Assembly (NCBI RefSeq): GCF_001718195.1
Contig: NZ_MCNV01000020.1
Span: forward strand, 62,001-126,000
DNA length: 64,000 nt
Direction of reading: 5' to 3'
Source: Paraburkholderia nodosa
Lineage (GTDB): Bacteria; Pseudomonadota; Gammaproteobacteria; Burkholderiales; Burkholderiaceae
A model generated the notes under the pieces. The model was not told the DNA's origin and did no database searches. It worked only from the letters and a program-made list of their open reading frames with translations. The translations under genes and the position numbers were made by a program. The stretch's first letter is position 1; each line of letters opens with the position of its first letter. Shown piece by piece: positions 1 to 8,443 of this stretch.

Positions 1-69
1 AGCGGCCACGTGACGCTCGCACGCGGCGAACGCTCGCGGCTTGCCGATTACGCGTCCGATATCCTGTAA
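1..69 (+). CDS. C-terminal end of an upstream gene (partial)
   Basis: An open frame enters from the left edge and stops at TAA 67-69. It gives 22 residues ending ADYASDIL. Too little is present to name a family. A strong terminator follows 47 bases later, so this is the last gene of its transcript. Confidence 0.55.
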   Translation, partial: SGHVTLARGERSRLADYASDIL

Positions 70-116
70 TCCATTCGCTTGGGCGCCGCCTTTCTGGGGC
101 GCCCGTGCAGATGGCG

Positions 117-153
117 AGGACCGTATCCGGGGAACCGGATACGGTCCTTTTTT
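117..153 (+). terminator. Rho-independent terminator
   Basis: A perfect 14-bp stem (AGGACCGTATCCGG with its complement) closes a GGAA tetraloop and is followed by a run of seven T. It terminates the gene entering from the left. Confidence 0.9.
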
Positions 154-191
154 ATTGCCCAGGCGTCCCCGAGGCACAACAGTTGGCGCAC

Positions 192-204
192 GAACTTCAA
201 GTAA
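192..204 (+). promoter_or_regulatory. 13-base promoter-region motif shared with lexA
   Basis: GAACTTCAAGTAA lies about 100 bases before the NlpC/P60 start. The identical 13-mer occurs at 21584-21596, about 65 bases before lexA. Its role is unknown. It could be a shared operator or a promoter element. Confidence 0.3.
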
Positions 205-304
205 GTTGTGAAGAATTCTTGCGAAAGCGCTGACGGGCGGGCTACCATCCGCCCATGATCCGTTCTCCCGATGGCGCGAGCGTCGCGCGCGCCACCTCCG
301 CTTC

Positions 305-1438
305 ATGCGTCGACTCTGGCTTCCGCTTCTGATCGCAGTCCTGCTTGCCGCGTGCTCCAGTGCGCCGCAAAGGGTATCGCGCAGCGGTTCGTCCGCCGGC
401 GAAAACGCGTGGCGCACCAAGCCTGCGGGCTTCCCCAATTTCGTCGATCACAGCGTGGGCCGCGAGGAAATCTCGATCCAGGCGATGGGGCTCGTCGGCA
501 TTCCGTATCGCTGGGGCGGCAATACGCCCGACAGCGGCTTCGATTGCAGCGGTCTCGTCAAATACGTGCTCGCGCGCTCGGCCTCGGTGGACTTGCCCCG
601 CACCACGGCCGACATGAGTATGCGCGGCGAAACGATCGAGCCCGACGAGATTGCCGCCGGCGACCTCGTCTTCTTCAATACGACGGGGCGGCCGCATTCG
701 CACGTCGGGATATATGTCGGCAACCTGCGCTTCGTCAACGCGCCTTCGACCGGCGGCACAGTGCGACTCGACTATCTGACCAACCCGTACTGGGCGAAGC
801 GCTTCGACGGGATCCGCCGCATGGCGCCGCCCAAACGCACGCCTTTCGAGACGCCGACCTGGGACGCGTCTGCGCCGGCTGAACGCGTGCCTGGCGCGAA
901 CACCGCGCCACCGGCTGCCGCAATGGCGAGCGTCGCGCCGACTGCGGCGGCGCAGCCCGTGCCGCGAGTCGCGGCCGCGAGCCATTACCGCGTCGTCGGC
1001 GCACCGCAGGCGGCCTATGCGGCAACACCACCGACAACGCCAGCCACCACGCCGACGGCTTCCACCGCCGCTCCGGCCGACGCGTTCGAGCCCCCGCCCG
1101 CCTCGCTCGGCGCGGCGCAGACGCAGGCACGCGACGCGGGCGCGCTCGCACCGGCGGCCGCGCCCGCCAACAACGCGCCTGCATACGCTACCAACCCCGC
1201 CGCCAGCGCCCCGCGCGACGCCATCGACGCCGCCGCCGACGCCTTCGAGCCCCCTCCGCCCACGGCAAGCGCAGCGGCGCGCCAGGCCGGCCAGGTGGGC
1301 TCGACGCCGATCCAGGCGACGTCGCCAGCCGCGGGAGGCGCGCAGATCATGCGCGCCTCGACGGCCGGCCCGGCCTCGCCCGCCCCGACCCAGTCCAGCG
1401 ACGACCCGATCGCGCGCTTTGCCAACGGCGGCGACTGA
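305..1438 (+). CDS. NlpC/P60-family lipoprotein (peptidoglycan endopeptidase)
   Basis: This 377-residue lipoprotein is a probable cell-wall peptidase cutting stem peptides in the periplasm. The N-terminus is a short lipoprotein signal with lipobox LAAC and acceptor Cys17. An NlpC/P60 domain spans about residues 55-170. It has the catalytic Cys81 in GFDCSGLVKYV and His133 in HSHVGIYVG. Residues from about 185 onward are a long Ala/Pro/Thr-rich tail without a recognisable fold. The tail carries a repeated DAFEPPP unit (twice). The tail makes it longer than simple family members and may be a wall-spanning linker. It appears to be monocistronic. The peptidase class is secure; the exact bond cut is not. 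Confidence 0.88.
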   Translation: MRRLWLPLLIAVLLAACSSAPQRVSRSGSSAGENAWRTKPAGFPNFVDHSVGREEISIQAMGLVGIPYRWGGNTPDSGFDCSGLVKYVLARSASVDLPRTTADMSMRGETIEPDEIAAGDLVFFNTTGRPHSHVGIYVGNLRFVNAPSTGGTVRLDYLTNPYWAKRFDGIRRMAPPKRTPFETPTWDASAPAERVPGANTAPPAAAMASVAPTAAAQPVPRVAAASHYRVVGAPQAAYAATPPTTPATTPTASTAAPADAFEPPPASLGAAQTQARDAGALAPAAAPANNAPAYATNPAASAPRDAIDAAADAFEPPPPTASAAARQAGQVGSTPIQATSPAAGGAQIMRASTAGPASPAPTQSSDDPIARFANGGD

Positions 1439-1574
1439 AGCGACCCGGCCACGGCGCTGCGCGGCACGTTGCCCCTGGCCGCACGGCCGAGCATGCTTGC
1501 AGCGGTTTGCGGCGCCCCGCGCCTCTGCTATCGTTTTGGGACCGTTTTTCATACTTTCGCGCAGCGAGGCGACG

Positions 1575-2381
1575 ATGGATCTTGGACTCAGCAAGAAGGT
1601 GGTACTCGTGACGGGCGGCAGCAAGGGCATTGGCCTTGCCTGCGCGCGCGCCTTTGCGCAGGAAGGCGCCCGCGTGGCGATCGTCTCGCGCGACCCCGCC
1701 AATCTCGCGCGTGCTCGTGAGCAACTAGCGAGCGAAGGCCTGCACGTGCACCTCACGCGCGCGGACCTGCACGAGGCGCACAGCGCGGCCGACGTGGTCG
1801 AAGAAGTCTCCACCGCGGTCGGCCCCATCGATATCCTCATCAACAGCGCGGGCGCGGCACGCCGCTACGACCCGGAAACCCTCGATGCGGACGCGTTCAG
1901 GGCCACGATGGAGGCGAAATATTTTCCCTACATCTACCCGCAGCAGGAGGTGCTGCGCCGCATGGTGCAGCGGATCAAGTCGGGCGAGAGCATGGAACCC
2001 GGGGCGATCGTCAACATCATCGGCATGGGCGGCAAGTTCGCGAGCGACATCCATATCGCGGGCGGCGCGGCCAACGCGGCGCTGATGCTCGCGACCGTGG
2101 GCCTCGCGCATTACCACGCGCGCTATGGCATCCGCATCAACGCGATCAACCCCGGCGCCACGCTCACGGAGCGGCTGCAGGAGGCCGTTCAGCTGGAGGC
2201 GCAACGCACGGGCGTCGGTGCGCAAGAGGCCTTGGCGAACGGCGAATCGAAGGTGCCGCTCGGGCGCTACGCGAAGCCGGAGGAAATTGCCGATGTCGCG
2301 CTCTTCCTCGCGAGCCGCCGCGCGAGCTACGTCACGGGCGCGCTCATTCCGATGGATGGGGCGAGCACGCCGCTGATCTGA
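1575..2381 (+). CDS. Atypical short-chain dehydrogenase/reductase family protein
   Basis: The 268-residue product has a Rossmann fold with TGGSKGIG (13-20) for the dinucleotide and NSAG (90-93). It ends with the usual SDR tail YVTGALIPMDG. The catalytic YxxxK is missing. The aligned stretch reads GGAAN, so Tyr becomes Gly163 and Lys becomes Asn167, and the usual Ser region reads NIIG. I recall a divergent SDR subgroup in Burkholderia with this GxxxN pattern. The protein may therefore bind NAD(P)H without classic SDR chemistry, or use other residues. Start ATG 1575 follows a GAGG-type site. A bidirectional terminator follows the gene. Confidence 0.82.
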   Translation: MDLGLSKKVVLVTGGSKGIGLACARAFAQEGARVAIVSRDPANLARAREQLASEGLHVHLTRADLHEAHSAADVVEEVSTAVGPIDILINSAGAARRYDPETLDADAFRATMEAKYFPYIYPQQEVLRRMVQRIKSGESMEPGAIVNIIGMGGKFASDIHIAGGAANAALMLATVGLAHYHARYGIRINAINPGATLTERLQEAVQLEAQRTGVGAQEALANGESKVPLGRYAKPEEIADVALFLASRRASYVTGALIPMDGASTPLI

Positions 2382-2411
2382 AGCGCCCGCCAGCGCGTGG
2401 GCGAGGCCTCA

Positions 2412-2446
2412 AAAGCACTGCGGCGCCCGAAGGCGCCGCAGCTTTT
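2412..2446. terminator. Bidirectional terminator between convergent genes
   Basis: CTGCGGCGCC and its complement pair around a CGAA loop. AAAA lies on the left and CTTTTA on the right, so the hairpin can end both the SDR transcript and the pit transcript. Confidence 0.85.
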
Positions 2447-3455
2447 ACATGAAGCGGTGACCGAGCCACCACGCGGCCGCGGCCAGCGTGGCCGAGGCCG
2501 GTATGGTCAGCACCCAGGCCCAGACGATGTTGCCCGCCACGCCCCAGCGCACCGCGCTGAGCTTCTGCGTCGCGCCAACGCCGACAATCGCGCCGGTGAT
2601 CGTGTGCGTGGTCGAAACGGGAATGCCCAGCGACGAAGCCGTGAAAAGCGTGAGCGCCCCGCCCGCCTCCGCGCAGAAACCGCCCACCGGCTTGAGCCTG
2701 GTGATTTTCTGACCCATCGTGCGCACGATGCGCCAGCCGCCGAACAGCGTGCCGAGACCCATCGACAGATAGCAGCCGCCGATCACCCAGATGGGCGGCG
2801 CGTCCGAACCGATCGCCGAGTAGCCCGTTGCGATCAGCAGCATCCAGATGATGCCGATGGTCTTCTGCGCGTCGTTGCCGCCGTGGCCGAGGCTATAGAG
2901 GCCAGCGGAAAGCAGCTGCAGGCGCCTGAAGCGCCGGTCGACCTTGCTTGGCGGCGTGCGGAAGTACAGCCACGACACCGTGAGCATGAAGAATGAACCG
3001 AGGATGAAACCGAGCAGCGGCGAGATGAAGATGAACGCCACGGTCTTCATGAGTCCGTCGAAGTTGAGCGAGGCCCAGCCCGACTTCGCGAGCGCCGCCC
3101 CCACGAGACCGCCGATCAGCGCGTGCGACGAACTCGACGGAATGCCGTAGTACCAGGTGAGCACGTTCCAGCCGATCGCGCCCATCAGCGCGCCGAACAC
3201 CACGTAGTGGTCGACGATATCGGGATCGATGGTGCCCTTGCCTACCGTCTGCGCCACCTTCAGGTGGAACACGAAATAGGCGATCACGTTGAACATGGCA
3301 GCAAAAGCCACCGCCTGCTGCGGCTTCAGAACGCCCGTAGACACGACCGTGGCGATGGAATTCGCCGCGTCGTGAAAGCCGTTCATGAAGTCGAAGACGA
3401 GAGCGATGGCGACCAGCGTCGCGACCGCCCAGAGAGCGAGTTGTATCGATTGCAT
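2445..3455 (-). CDS. pit: Inorganic phosphate transporter, PiT family
   Basis: This is a low-affinity, cation-coupled phosphate (metal-phosphate) permease of the inner membrane, 336 residues with about ten hydrophobic segments. The two PiT signature repeats are visible: FDFMNGFHDAANSIATVV near the N-terminus and GHGGNDAQKTIG in the middle. It lies 10 bases downstream of the DUF47 gene on the same strand, the usual accessory pairing for bacterial Pit proteins. The length is typical of the short bacterial form, which lacks the large cytoplasmic loop. Confidence 0.93.
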   Translation of the reverse strand: MQSIQLALWAVATLVAIALVFDFMNGFHDAANSIATVVSTGVLKPQQAVAFAAMFNVIAYFVFHLKVAQTVGKGTIDPDIVDHYVVFGALMGAIGWNVLTWYYGIPSSSSHALIGGLVGAALAKSGWASLNFDGLMKTVAFIFISPLLGFILGSFFMLTVSWLYFRTPPSKVDRRFRRLQLLSAGLYSLGHGGNDAQKTIGIIWMLLIATGYSAIGSDAPPIWVIGGCYLSMGLGTLFGGWRIVRTMGQKITRLKPVGGFCAEAGGALTLFTASSLGIPVSTTHTITGAIVGVGATQKLSAVRWGVAGNIVWAWVLTIPASATLAAAAWWLGHRFM

Positions 3456-3465
3456 CGCAGTGTGC

Positions 3466-4092
3466 TCAGGCGTTCTCTAGCACGATGCCTTCGATGATGT
3501 TCGCGACATCCTCGCACTTGTCCGTGATCGCTTCGAGCAGTTCGTAGATCGCCTTCAGCTTGATCAGGTTCTTGACGTCGTCTTCCTCGCGGAAGAGCTT
3601 CGAAATGGCCCCGCGCAGCAAGCGGTCGGCGTCGGACTCCAGACGGTCGATGTCTTCGCAGGCCTGCAGGATCTCGCGCGCCTGCTTCATGTCGGAGAGC
3701 AGGCCCACCGCCAGCTGCACGCGCTCGGCCGTGGCCGTCACCACGTGCGCCAGCTGGCTCGCCTCGGCGGTCACGGCTTGCACGTCGTAGAGCGAGATGG
3801 CCGTGGCGACGTCTTCCATCAGGTCGAGGCAGTCGTCCATCGTCGTGATCAGCTTGTGGATCTCGTCGCGGTCGAGCGGTGTGATGAAGGTCTTGTGCAG
3901 AAGGTCGATCGCCTCGTGCGTGAGCTTGTCGGCGGCCTTTTCGGAGGCCTGCACATTCTGCTTGTGAACCTCGGCGTCAGCGAGGTTATCGATCAGGAGT
4001 TCGAGTTCGCGGCTCGCGGAAACGATGCATTTCGCATGCGCATTGAAAATCTCGAAGAACTTGCCCTCGGTGGGCATGAATCGACCGAACAT
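3466..4092 (-). CDS. DUF47 / PhoU-like phosphate transport regulator
   Basis: This 208-residue, all-helical, acidic cytoplasmic protein is of the DUF47 family (TIGR00153-like, related to PhoU). It begins MFGRFMPTEGKFFEIFN, typical of the family. The longer frame upstream adds 26 residues that look non-coding, so ATG 4092 was chosen. It is co-transcribed with pit and is inferred to modulate Pit activity, as these pairs do elsewhere. No catalytic site is expected. Confidence 0.9.
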   Translation of the reverse strand: MFGRFMPTEGKFFEIFNAHAKCIVSASRELELLIDNLADAEVHKQNVQASEKAADKLTHEAIDLLHKTFITPLDRDEIHKLITTMDDCLDLMEDVATAISLYDVQAVTAEASQLAHVVTATAERVQLAVGLLSDMKQAREILQACEDIDRLESDADRLLRGAISKLFREEDDVKNLIKLKAIYELLEAITDKCEDVANIIEGIVLENA

Positions 4093-4297
4093 TGGTATCC
4101 CGGAAATTGGTCTCGGATTGCCGTCACGAAGCGGTGACTTCGCGGTCACTTCGCGGCAATCGGGCAGCAAAATAAGTGACAGAGATGGCTGTCATAAAAC
4201 GGCAATATTGTATCGTCAGGCGGGAGCTGCCGCATGGATCGGCAGCCGCCAACGCGGCATTTGCGCCACTTTGGCGCAAGCCCCGCAACGCTTTGCG

Positions 4298-5680
4298 TTA
4301 TTCGCCGTAGAAGGTCTGCGCCCCGGCAAAATTATCGAACTTCGTGTATTGACCGTGGAACGTGAGGCGAACGGGTCCGATCGGACCGTTACGCTGCTTG
4401 CCGATGATGATTTCGGCCGTGCCCTTGTCGGGGCTGTCGGGGTTGTAGACTTCGTCGCGATAGATGAACAGGATGACGTCCGCGTCCTGTTCGATTGCGC
4501 CCGATTCGCGCAGGTCCGACATCACCGGCCGCTTGTTCGGACGCTGCTCCAGACCGCGGTTCAACTGCGAGAGCGCGATCACAGGGACATCCAGTTCCTT
4601 CGCCAGGCTCTTGAGCGAGCGCGAAATTTCCGAAATTTCGGTCGCACGGTTCTCGCCCGTGCCCGAGCCGCTCATCAGCTGCAGGTAGTCGATGATGATG
4701 AGCCCGAGCTTGCCGCACTGGCGCGACAGACGCCGCGCGCGCGAGCGCAATTCCATCGGATTCAGGCCGCCCGTTTCGTCGATGAAGATCTGCGCCTCGC
4801 TCATTTTCTGCACGGCGTGCGTGAGCTTCGGCCAATCCTCATCGGTCAGACGGCCCGTACGCATGCGGTGCTGATCCAGACGGCCCACCGACCCGAGCAT
4901 ACGCATGATGAGCTGCGTGCCCGGCATTTCCATGGAGAACACGGCCACCGGCAGACCATACTCGACGGCCACGTACTCGCCGATGTTCATCGAGAACGCG
5001 GTCTTACCCATCGAGGGGCGCCCTGCCACGATGATCAGCTCGCCGCCGTGCATGCCCGACGTCATGCGGTCGAGGTCCATGAAGCCCGTAGGCGTGCCCG
5101 TCACGTCGCTCGGGTTGGCCGTGTGATAGAGCGTGTCGATGCGCTCCACGACCTGCGTGAGCAGCGGCCCGATCTCGAGGAAGCCCTGGGTGCCGCGCGC
5201 GCCGTCTTCGGCGATCGAGAACACCTTCGACTCGGCCTCGTCGAGCAGCTGGCGCACTTCCTTGCCCTGCGGGTTGAAGGCGTCGGCGGAAATTTCGTCG
5301 GCGACGGACACGAGTCGGCGCAGCACCGCACGGTCACGCACGATTTCCGCGTAGCGGCGAATATTCGCGGCGCTCGGCGTGTTCTGCGCGAGCGCGTTCA
5401 GGTATGCGAGGCCGCCCACGTCATCCGCTTTGCCCGAGGTGCCGAGCGCCTCGTACACCGTCACCACGTCGGCCGGGCGCGTGGCGGCGATCAGCCGGCC
5501 AATGTGCTCGAAAATGATGCGGTGATCGTAGCGATAGAAGTCGCTTTGCGAGAGGAAGTCGGCAATCCGGTCCCATGCGCCGTTATCCAGCAGCAGGCCG
5601 CCGAGCACCGATTGCTCGGCTTCGATCGAATGCGGCGGGACTTTCAGCGAGTCGAGTTGGGGATCTTTCGGAGCGTTCAT
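4298..5680 (-). CDS. dnaB: Replicative DNA helicase DnaB
   Basis: This is the hexameric 5'-3' helicase of the replisome, 460 residues from ATG 5680. A TTG three codons upstream is possible but less likely. The N-terminal DnaB domain (about 15-120) leads into the RecA-like C-terminal domain. That domain carries Walker A GRPSMGKTAFS, the Walker B region IIIDYLQLM and the DLRESGAIEQDAD motif. The length matches bacterial DnaB and no intein is present. It lies downstream of the rpsF-rplI operon but is separated from it by a terminator, so it probably has its own promoter. Confidence 0.97.
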   Translation of the reverse strand: MNAPKDPQLDSLKVPPHSIEAEQSVLGGLLLDNGAWDRIADFLSQSDFYRYDHRIIFEHIGRLIAATRPADVVTVYEALGTSGKADDVGGLAYLNALAQNTPSAANIRRYAEIVRDRAVLRRLVSVADEISADAFNPQGKEVRQLLDEAESKVFSIAEDGARGTQGFLEIGPLLTQVVERIDTLYHTANPSDVTGTPTGFMDLDRMTSGMHGGELIIVAGRPSMGKTAFSMNIGEYVAVEYGLPVAVFSMEMPGTQLIMRMLGSVGRLDQHRMRTGRLTDEDWPKLTHAVQKMSEAQIFIDETGGLNPMELRSRARRLSRQCGKLGLIIIDYLQLMSGSGTGENRATEISEISRSLKSLAKELDVPVIALSQLNRGLEQRPNKRPVMSDLRESGAIEQDADVILFIYRDEVYNPDSPDKGTAEIIIGKQRNGPIGPVRLTFHGQYTKFDNFAGAQTFYGE

Positions 5681-5761
5681 GGAGGGCAATTATCGGACAA
5701 GGGGGTGCCTCGAACAAGCTTGAAAACTTGCAACGCGCGTAGCGTCCAGGCCGCGCACAAC

Positions 5762-5791
5762 AAAAAAGGCAGAAGCCCTGCGGCTCCTGCC
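5762..5791 (-). terminator. Terminator of the rpsF-priB-rpsR-rplI operon
   Basis: Read on the minus strand, GGCAGGAGCC and GGCTTCTGCC pair around a 4-base loop and are followed by TTTTTT. It lies between rplI and dnaB. Confidence 0.85.
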
Positions 5792-5844
5792 CTTCCTGAG
5801 TCTTGCGTCAAACCGCGCGGCCCGTGAGGGCCGCACGTGGGTAC

Positions 5845-6297
5845 TTAGGCGTGCTCGCCCAGCACCGACACCGTGACGTCGACGAGGACGTCGGTGTGCA
5901 GTGCAACCTGCACCGGGTGGTCGCCCACCATCTTCAGCGGGCCTTCCGGCAGACGCACTTGCGCCTTTTCCACTGCGAAGCCTTGCTTCGTGAGCGCAAC
6001 GGCGATGTCCGCGTTCGTGACCGAACCGAACAGGCGGCCGTCCACGCCGGCCTTCTGGCCGATCTGGACGGTCAGGCCGTTCAGCTTTTCGCCTTCGGCT
6101 TGCGCTGCCGCCAGCTTTTCAGCGGCGACCTTTTCGAGTTCTGCGCGGCGGACTTCGAATTCGGCGATTGCGTCCTTCGTAGCACGGCGTGCCTTCTTGT
6201 TCGGGATCAGGAAGTTACGTGCGTAACCGTCCTTCACCTTGACGATGTCGCCGAGGTTACCCAGGTTGACGACTTTTTCCAGAAGAATGATCTGCAT
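5845..6297 (-). CDS. rplI: 50S ribosomal protein L9
   Basis: Ribosomal protein L9 (150 residues) binds 23S rRNA domain V near L1. The N-terminal signature MQIILLEKVVNLGNLGD is intact. It is followed by the long connecting helix and the C-terminal domain. AAGGAG precedes ATG 6297. It is the last gene of the conserved rpsF-priB-rpsR-rplI operon, with 27 bases between rpsR and this gene. Confidence 0.97.
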   Translation of the reverse strand: MQIILLEKVVNLGNLGDIVKVKDGYARNFLIPNKKARRATKDAIAEFEVRRAELEKVAAEKLAAAQAEGEKLNGLTVQIGQKAGVDGRLFGSVTNADIAVALTKQGFAVEKAQVRLPEGPLKMVGDHPVQVALHTDVLVDVTVSVLGEHA

Positions 6298-6324
6298 TCT
6301 ATTGCTCCTTATCGCGTCGTCTTA

Positions 6325-6600
6325 TTAGGCCTTGTGCTGGTCGGTGTACGGCATCAGCGCGAGGAAACGCGCGCGCTTGATAGCCGTATCCAGCTGACGC
6401 TGATAGTGGGCCTTCGTACCCGTCAGACGAGCCGGCGTGATCTTGCCGTTTTCGCCGATGAAGTCCTTCAGCGTGTCGAGGTCCTTGTAGTCGATTTGTT
6501 CGACGTTTGCAGCCGTGAAGCGGCAGAACTTCTTGCGCTTGAAGAGCGGGTTTTGTTGCTGACGACGCTTGTCGAATTTCTTACCAGTCGGGCGGGGCAT
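6325..6600 (-). CDS. rpsR: 30S ribosomal protein S18
   Basis: S18 (91 residues, strongly basic) pairs with S6 on the platform of the small subunit. The conserved core KKFCRFTAANVEQIDYKD and the C-terminal RQLDTAIKRARFLALMPY are present. It starts 2 bases after the priB stop, indicating translational coupling. Confidence 0.97.
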   Translation of the reverse strand: MPRPTGKKFDKRRQQQNPLFKRKKFCRFTAANVEQIDYKDLDTLKDFIGENGKITPARLTGTKAHYQRQLDTAIKRARFLALMPYTDQHKA

Positions 6601-6602
6601 GA

Positions 6603-6902
6603 TTAGTCCTTTCCTGTGCCTTGCATTTCGGTGATGTGAAACACCAGGGTTCGCGCATTGCGGTGCTTTTTCGCCAGAAAACCGGTGAAGAGCGCTTCCA
6701 CGCCCATCTCACAGCTTTCTACGAGACCGCAGGCCTTGCCGGCCGCGACCGCGGGCATCGTGAGTTCGACGAAGCGGGGAATGCCGGCTTCGACGACCTC
6801 CGTGCGATGCTGCAACGTGACGCTTGCGATCGGAACGCCGGCGGGGGTATACCGCACCGGTTCGCGTTCGACGACGCTAGCGGTAAGTTGAAGCCTGTTC
6901 AC
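6603..6902 (-). CDS. priB: Primosomal replication protein N (PriB)
   Basis: PriB (99 residues) is a single-OB-fold ssDNA-binding protein that joins PriA in restarting replication forks. The text MNRLQLTASVVEREPVRYTP and the later VELTMPAVAAGKA are typical of betaproteobacterial PriB. The start is GTG at 6902, and no ATG fits. The gene sits between rpsF and rpsR as in E. coli and Neisseria, which supports the call over a generic SSB. Confidence 0.94.
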   Translation of the reverse strand: MNRLQLTASVVEREPVRYTPAGVPIASVTLQHRTEVVEAGIPRFVELTMPAVAAGKACGLVESCEMGVEALFTGFLAKKHRNARTLVFHITEMQGTGKD

Positions 6903-6947
6903 GCGGGGTTGGCTATGACTTTGCTTGAATCCTGATGGCTTACGTAC

Positions 6948-7319
6948 TTAAGCCTGCGCTTCGGTCGGCTGGGCAGCCGCCTTCTTGGCTTCTTCGCGCT
7001 GCACTTCCTTCATCATCGGCGACGGGCCGGTTTCGGCCTTCTTCATCTTGACGATGAGGTGACGCAGAACAGCGTCGTTGAACTTGAACGCGTGTTCCAG
7101 TTCGTCGAGCGTGGTCTGGTCGCATTCGATGTTCATGCAGACGTAGTGAGCCTTCGCGAGTTTCTCGATCATGTAGGCCAGTTGACGACGGCCCCAGTCT
7201 TCGATGCGGTGGATCTGGCCACCGTGCGAGGTGATCGTGCTCTTGTAGCGCTCGATCATGGCGGGCACCTGCTCGCTCTGATCGGGATGCACGATGAAGA
7301 CGATTTCGTAATGACGCAT
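6948..7319 (-). CDS. rpsF: 30S ribosomal protein S6
   Basis: S6 (123 residues) is the S18 partner of the 30S platform. MRHYEIVFIVHPDQSEQVP at the start and AYMIEKLAKAHYVCMNIE are family signatures. The C-terminal tail is Lys/Ala/Gln-rich. AAGGAG precedes ATG 7319. It is the first gene of the operon, under a sigma-70-like promoter about 65 bases upstream. Confidence 0.97.
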   Translation of the reverse strand: MRHYEIVFIVHPDQSEQVPAMIERYKSTITSHGGQIHRIEDWGRRQLAYMIEKLAKAHYVCMNIECDQTTLDELEHAFKFNDAVLRHLIVKMKKAETGPSPMMKEVQREEAKKAAAQPTEAQA

Positions 7320-7385
7320 GTATCACTCCTTGTGGATTTAAGCCACCCGGGCGTCGGAACCGGTGCGGCAAGTGAGAAGCCGAAG

Positions 7386-7414
7386 ATTGTAGCGCGGATG
7401 GGCTACGCACGCAA
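7386..7414 (-). promoter_or_regulatory. Sigma-70 promoter of the rpsF operon
   Basis: On the minus strand, TTGCGT (7409-7414) is followed after 17 bases by TACAAT (7386-7391). This is close to the consensus with ideal spacing. The predicted start is near 7379, giving a leader of about 60 bases before rpsF. Confidence 0.7.
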
Positions 7415-7516
7415 GACAGATCGTGCGTTCGGGCGATGATTCGGGCGTGTTTTCAATGACTTGCGCGGCGAGGAGCGCCATGAAGGCGCCCCTGTGCGGC
7501 CGTGTGAGGCGACAGC

Positions 7517-8443
7517 CTAGCTGCCGGCCGCCTCGCTCGCGCCGCCCGCGAGACGGGCGTCGAGCGCCGCGCGCAGGCCGTCGAGCGCGTCCGCACCGGC
7601 GTCCGACACCGCCCACAAGGTCATGCCCGCCGCCTGCCAGCGCAGGAGTGCGTAGCCTTCGCTCGAACTCTGCGGCACGGCGCCCGAGACGGCCGGCCCG
7701 TTCGCGCCTGGCGGGAACACATAGACATCGATCACGTGCTTGCCATGGTGATAGACGAGCACGGCGACGCGTTCGCGCCCCACATAATCGAGGCGCCCGC
7801 CCGCGAGCGCGAAGCCCTGCTGCGCCAGATCGAAGACAGGCGGCGCGTAGTCGATCCGGCCATTGAACCACGGCTTCACGGTATGGCGGTCGGTCGAGAT
7901 CACGTCGATATCGCGGCCCGAAATCTGGGCCCGCACGTGGCTGGACACGATATCGTCGACGAAGGCCATCTCAGCGGCCGGGCGGCGCAGTTGCAGCGTG
8001 GCAATCACTGCCAGCGCGCAAAGAATCAACACCGCGCAGCCGAACCACGCGAGCGTGGCCGCGCGCGGCCCCGCGTTGACGGACGCAGCGCCCCAGCCAC
8101 GACCGCCCGCCTCGCCTCGCGCCCCGCCGCCGCTGCCCGGCCACCAGTTGCGCAGCCAGGCGCGCCAGCCGCCCGAAGCGCGCGCGGGGGTTGGCGAAGG
8201 CATTGCTTTCGCCGGCGGTCCGTCCGTCGCCGGCAATGCCGCGACGATACGCGCAGCCAGCCCAGCCGGCGCACGGTGGTATGGCGCGGATCGGATCATT
8301 CGAGAGATGGCCTGCGCGTCGTCGGCGACACGCCGGCATGGCTCGCAGCCTGCGAGATGCTCGCGCACACGCCATTCGTCGGCGGCGGAGAGTTCGCGGT
8401 CGACGCTCGCGTCGACCAGCGGGCGCGCTTCGTTACAGTTCAT
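7517..8443 (-). CDS. Anti-sigma factor with zinc-binding (ZAS) domain
   Basis: This 308-residue membrane protein is predicted to hold the adjacent ECF sigma factor inactive. The N-terminal cytoplasmic domain has HLAGCEPC, the H-x3-C-x2-C motif (His29, Cys33, Cys36), with an extra Cys3. A Gly/Ala-rich linker follows. One transmembrane helix spans about residues 131-150, and the periplasmic part holds about 150 residues. ATG 8443 follows GGAGGCGCCCG, a strong ribosome binding site. It overlaps the sigma gene by 11 bases, the usual coupling for such pairs. The signal it senses is not evident. Confidence 0.88.
   Translation of the reverse strand: MNCNEARPLVDASVDRELSAADEWRVREHLAGCEPCRRVADDAQAISRMIRSAPYHRAPAGLAARIVAALPATDGPPAKAMPSPTPARASGGWRAWLRNWWPGSGGGARGEAGGRGWGAASVNAGPRAATLAWFGCAVLILCALAVIATLQLRRPAAEMAFVDDIVSSHVRAQISGRDIDVISTDRHTVKPWFNGRIDYAPPVFDLAQQGFALAGGRLDYVGRERVAVLVYHHGKHVIDVYVFPPGANGPAVSGAVPQSSSEGYALLRWQAAGMTLWAVSDAGADALDGLRAALDARLAGGASEAAGS

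Noticed and set aside
242..1843. 533-residue frame opposite the NlpC/P60 gene
   Set aside because: Arg-rich antisense shadow with no domain; the plus strand holds clear genes across the same bases.
4025..5827. 600-residue frame opposite dnaB
   Set aside because: Antisense of a highly biased GC-rich gene; rich in Arg, His, Ala; no family features.
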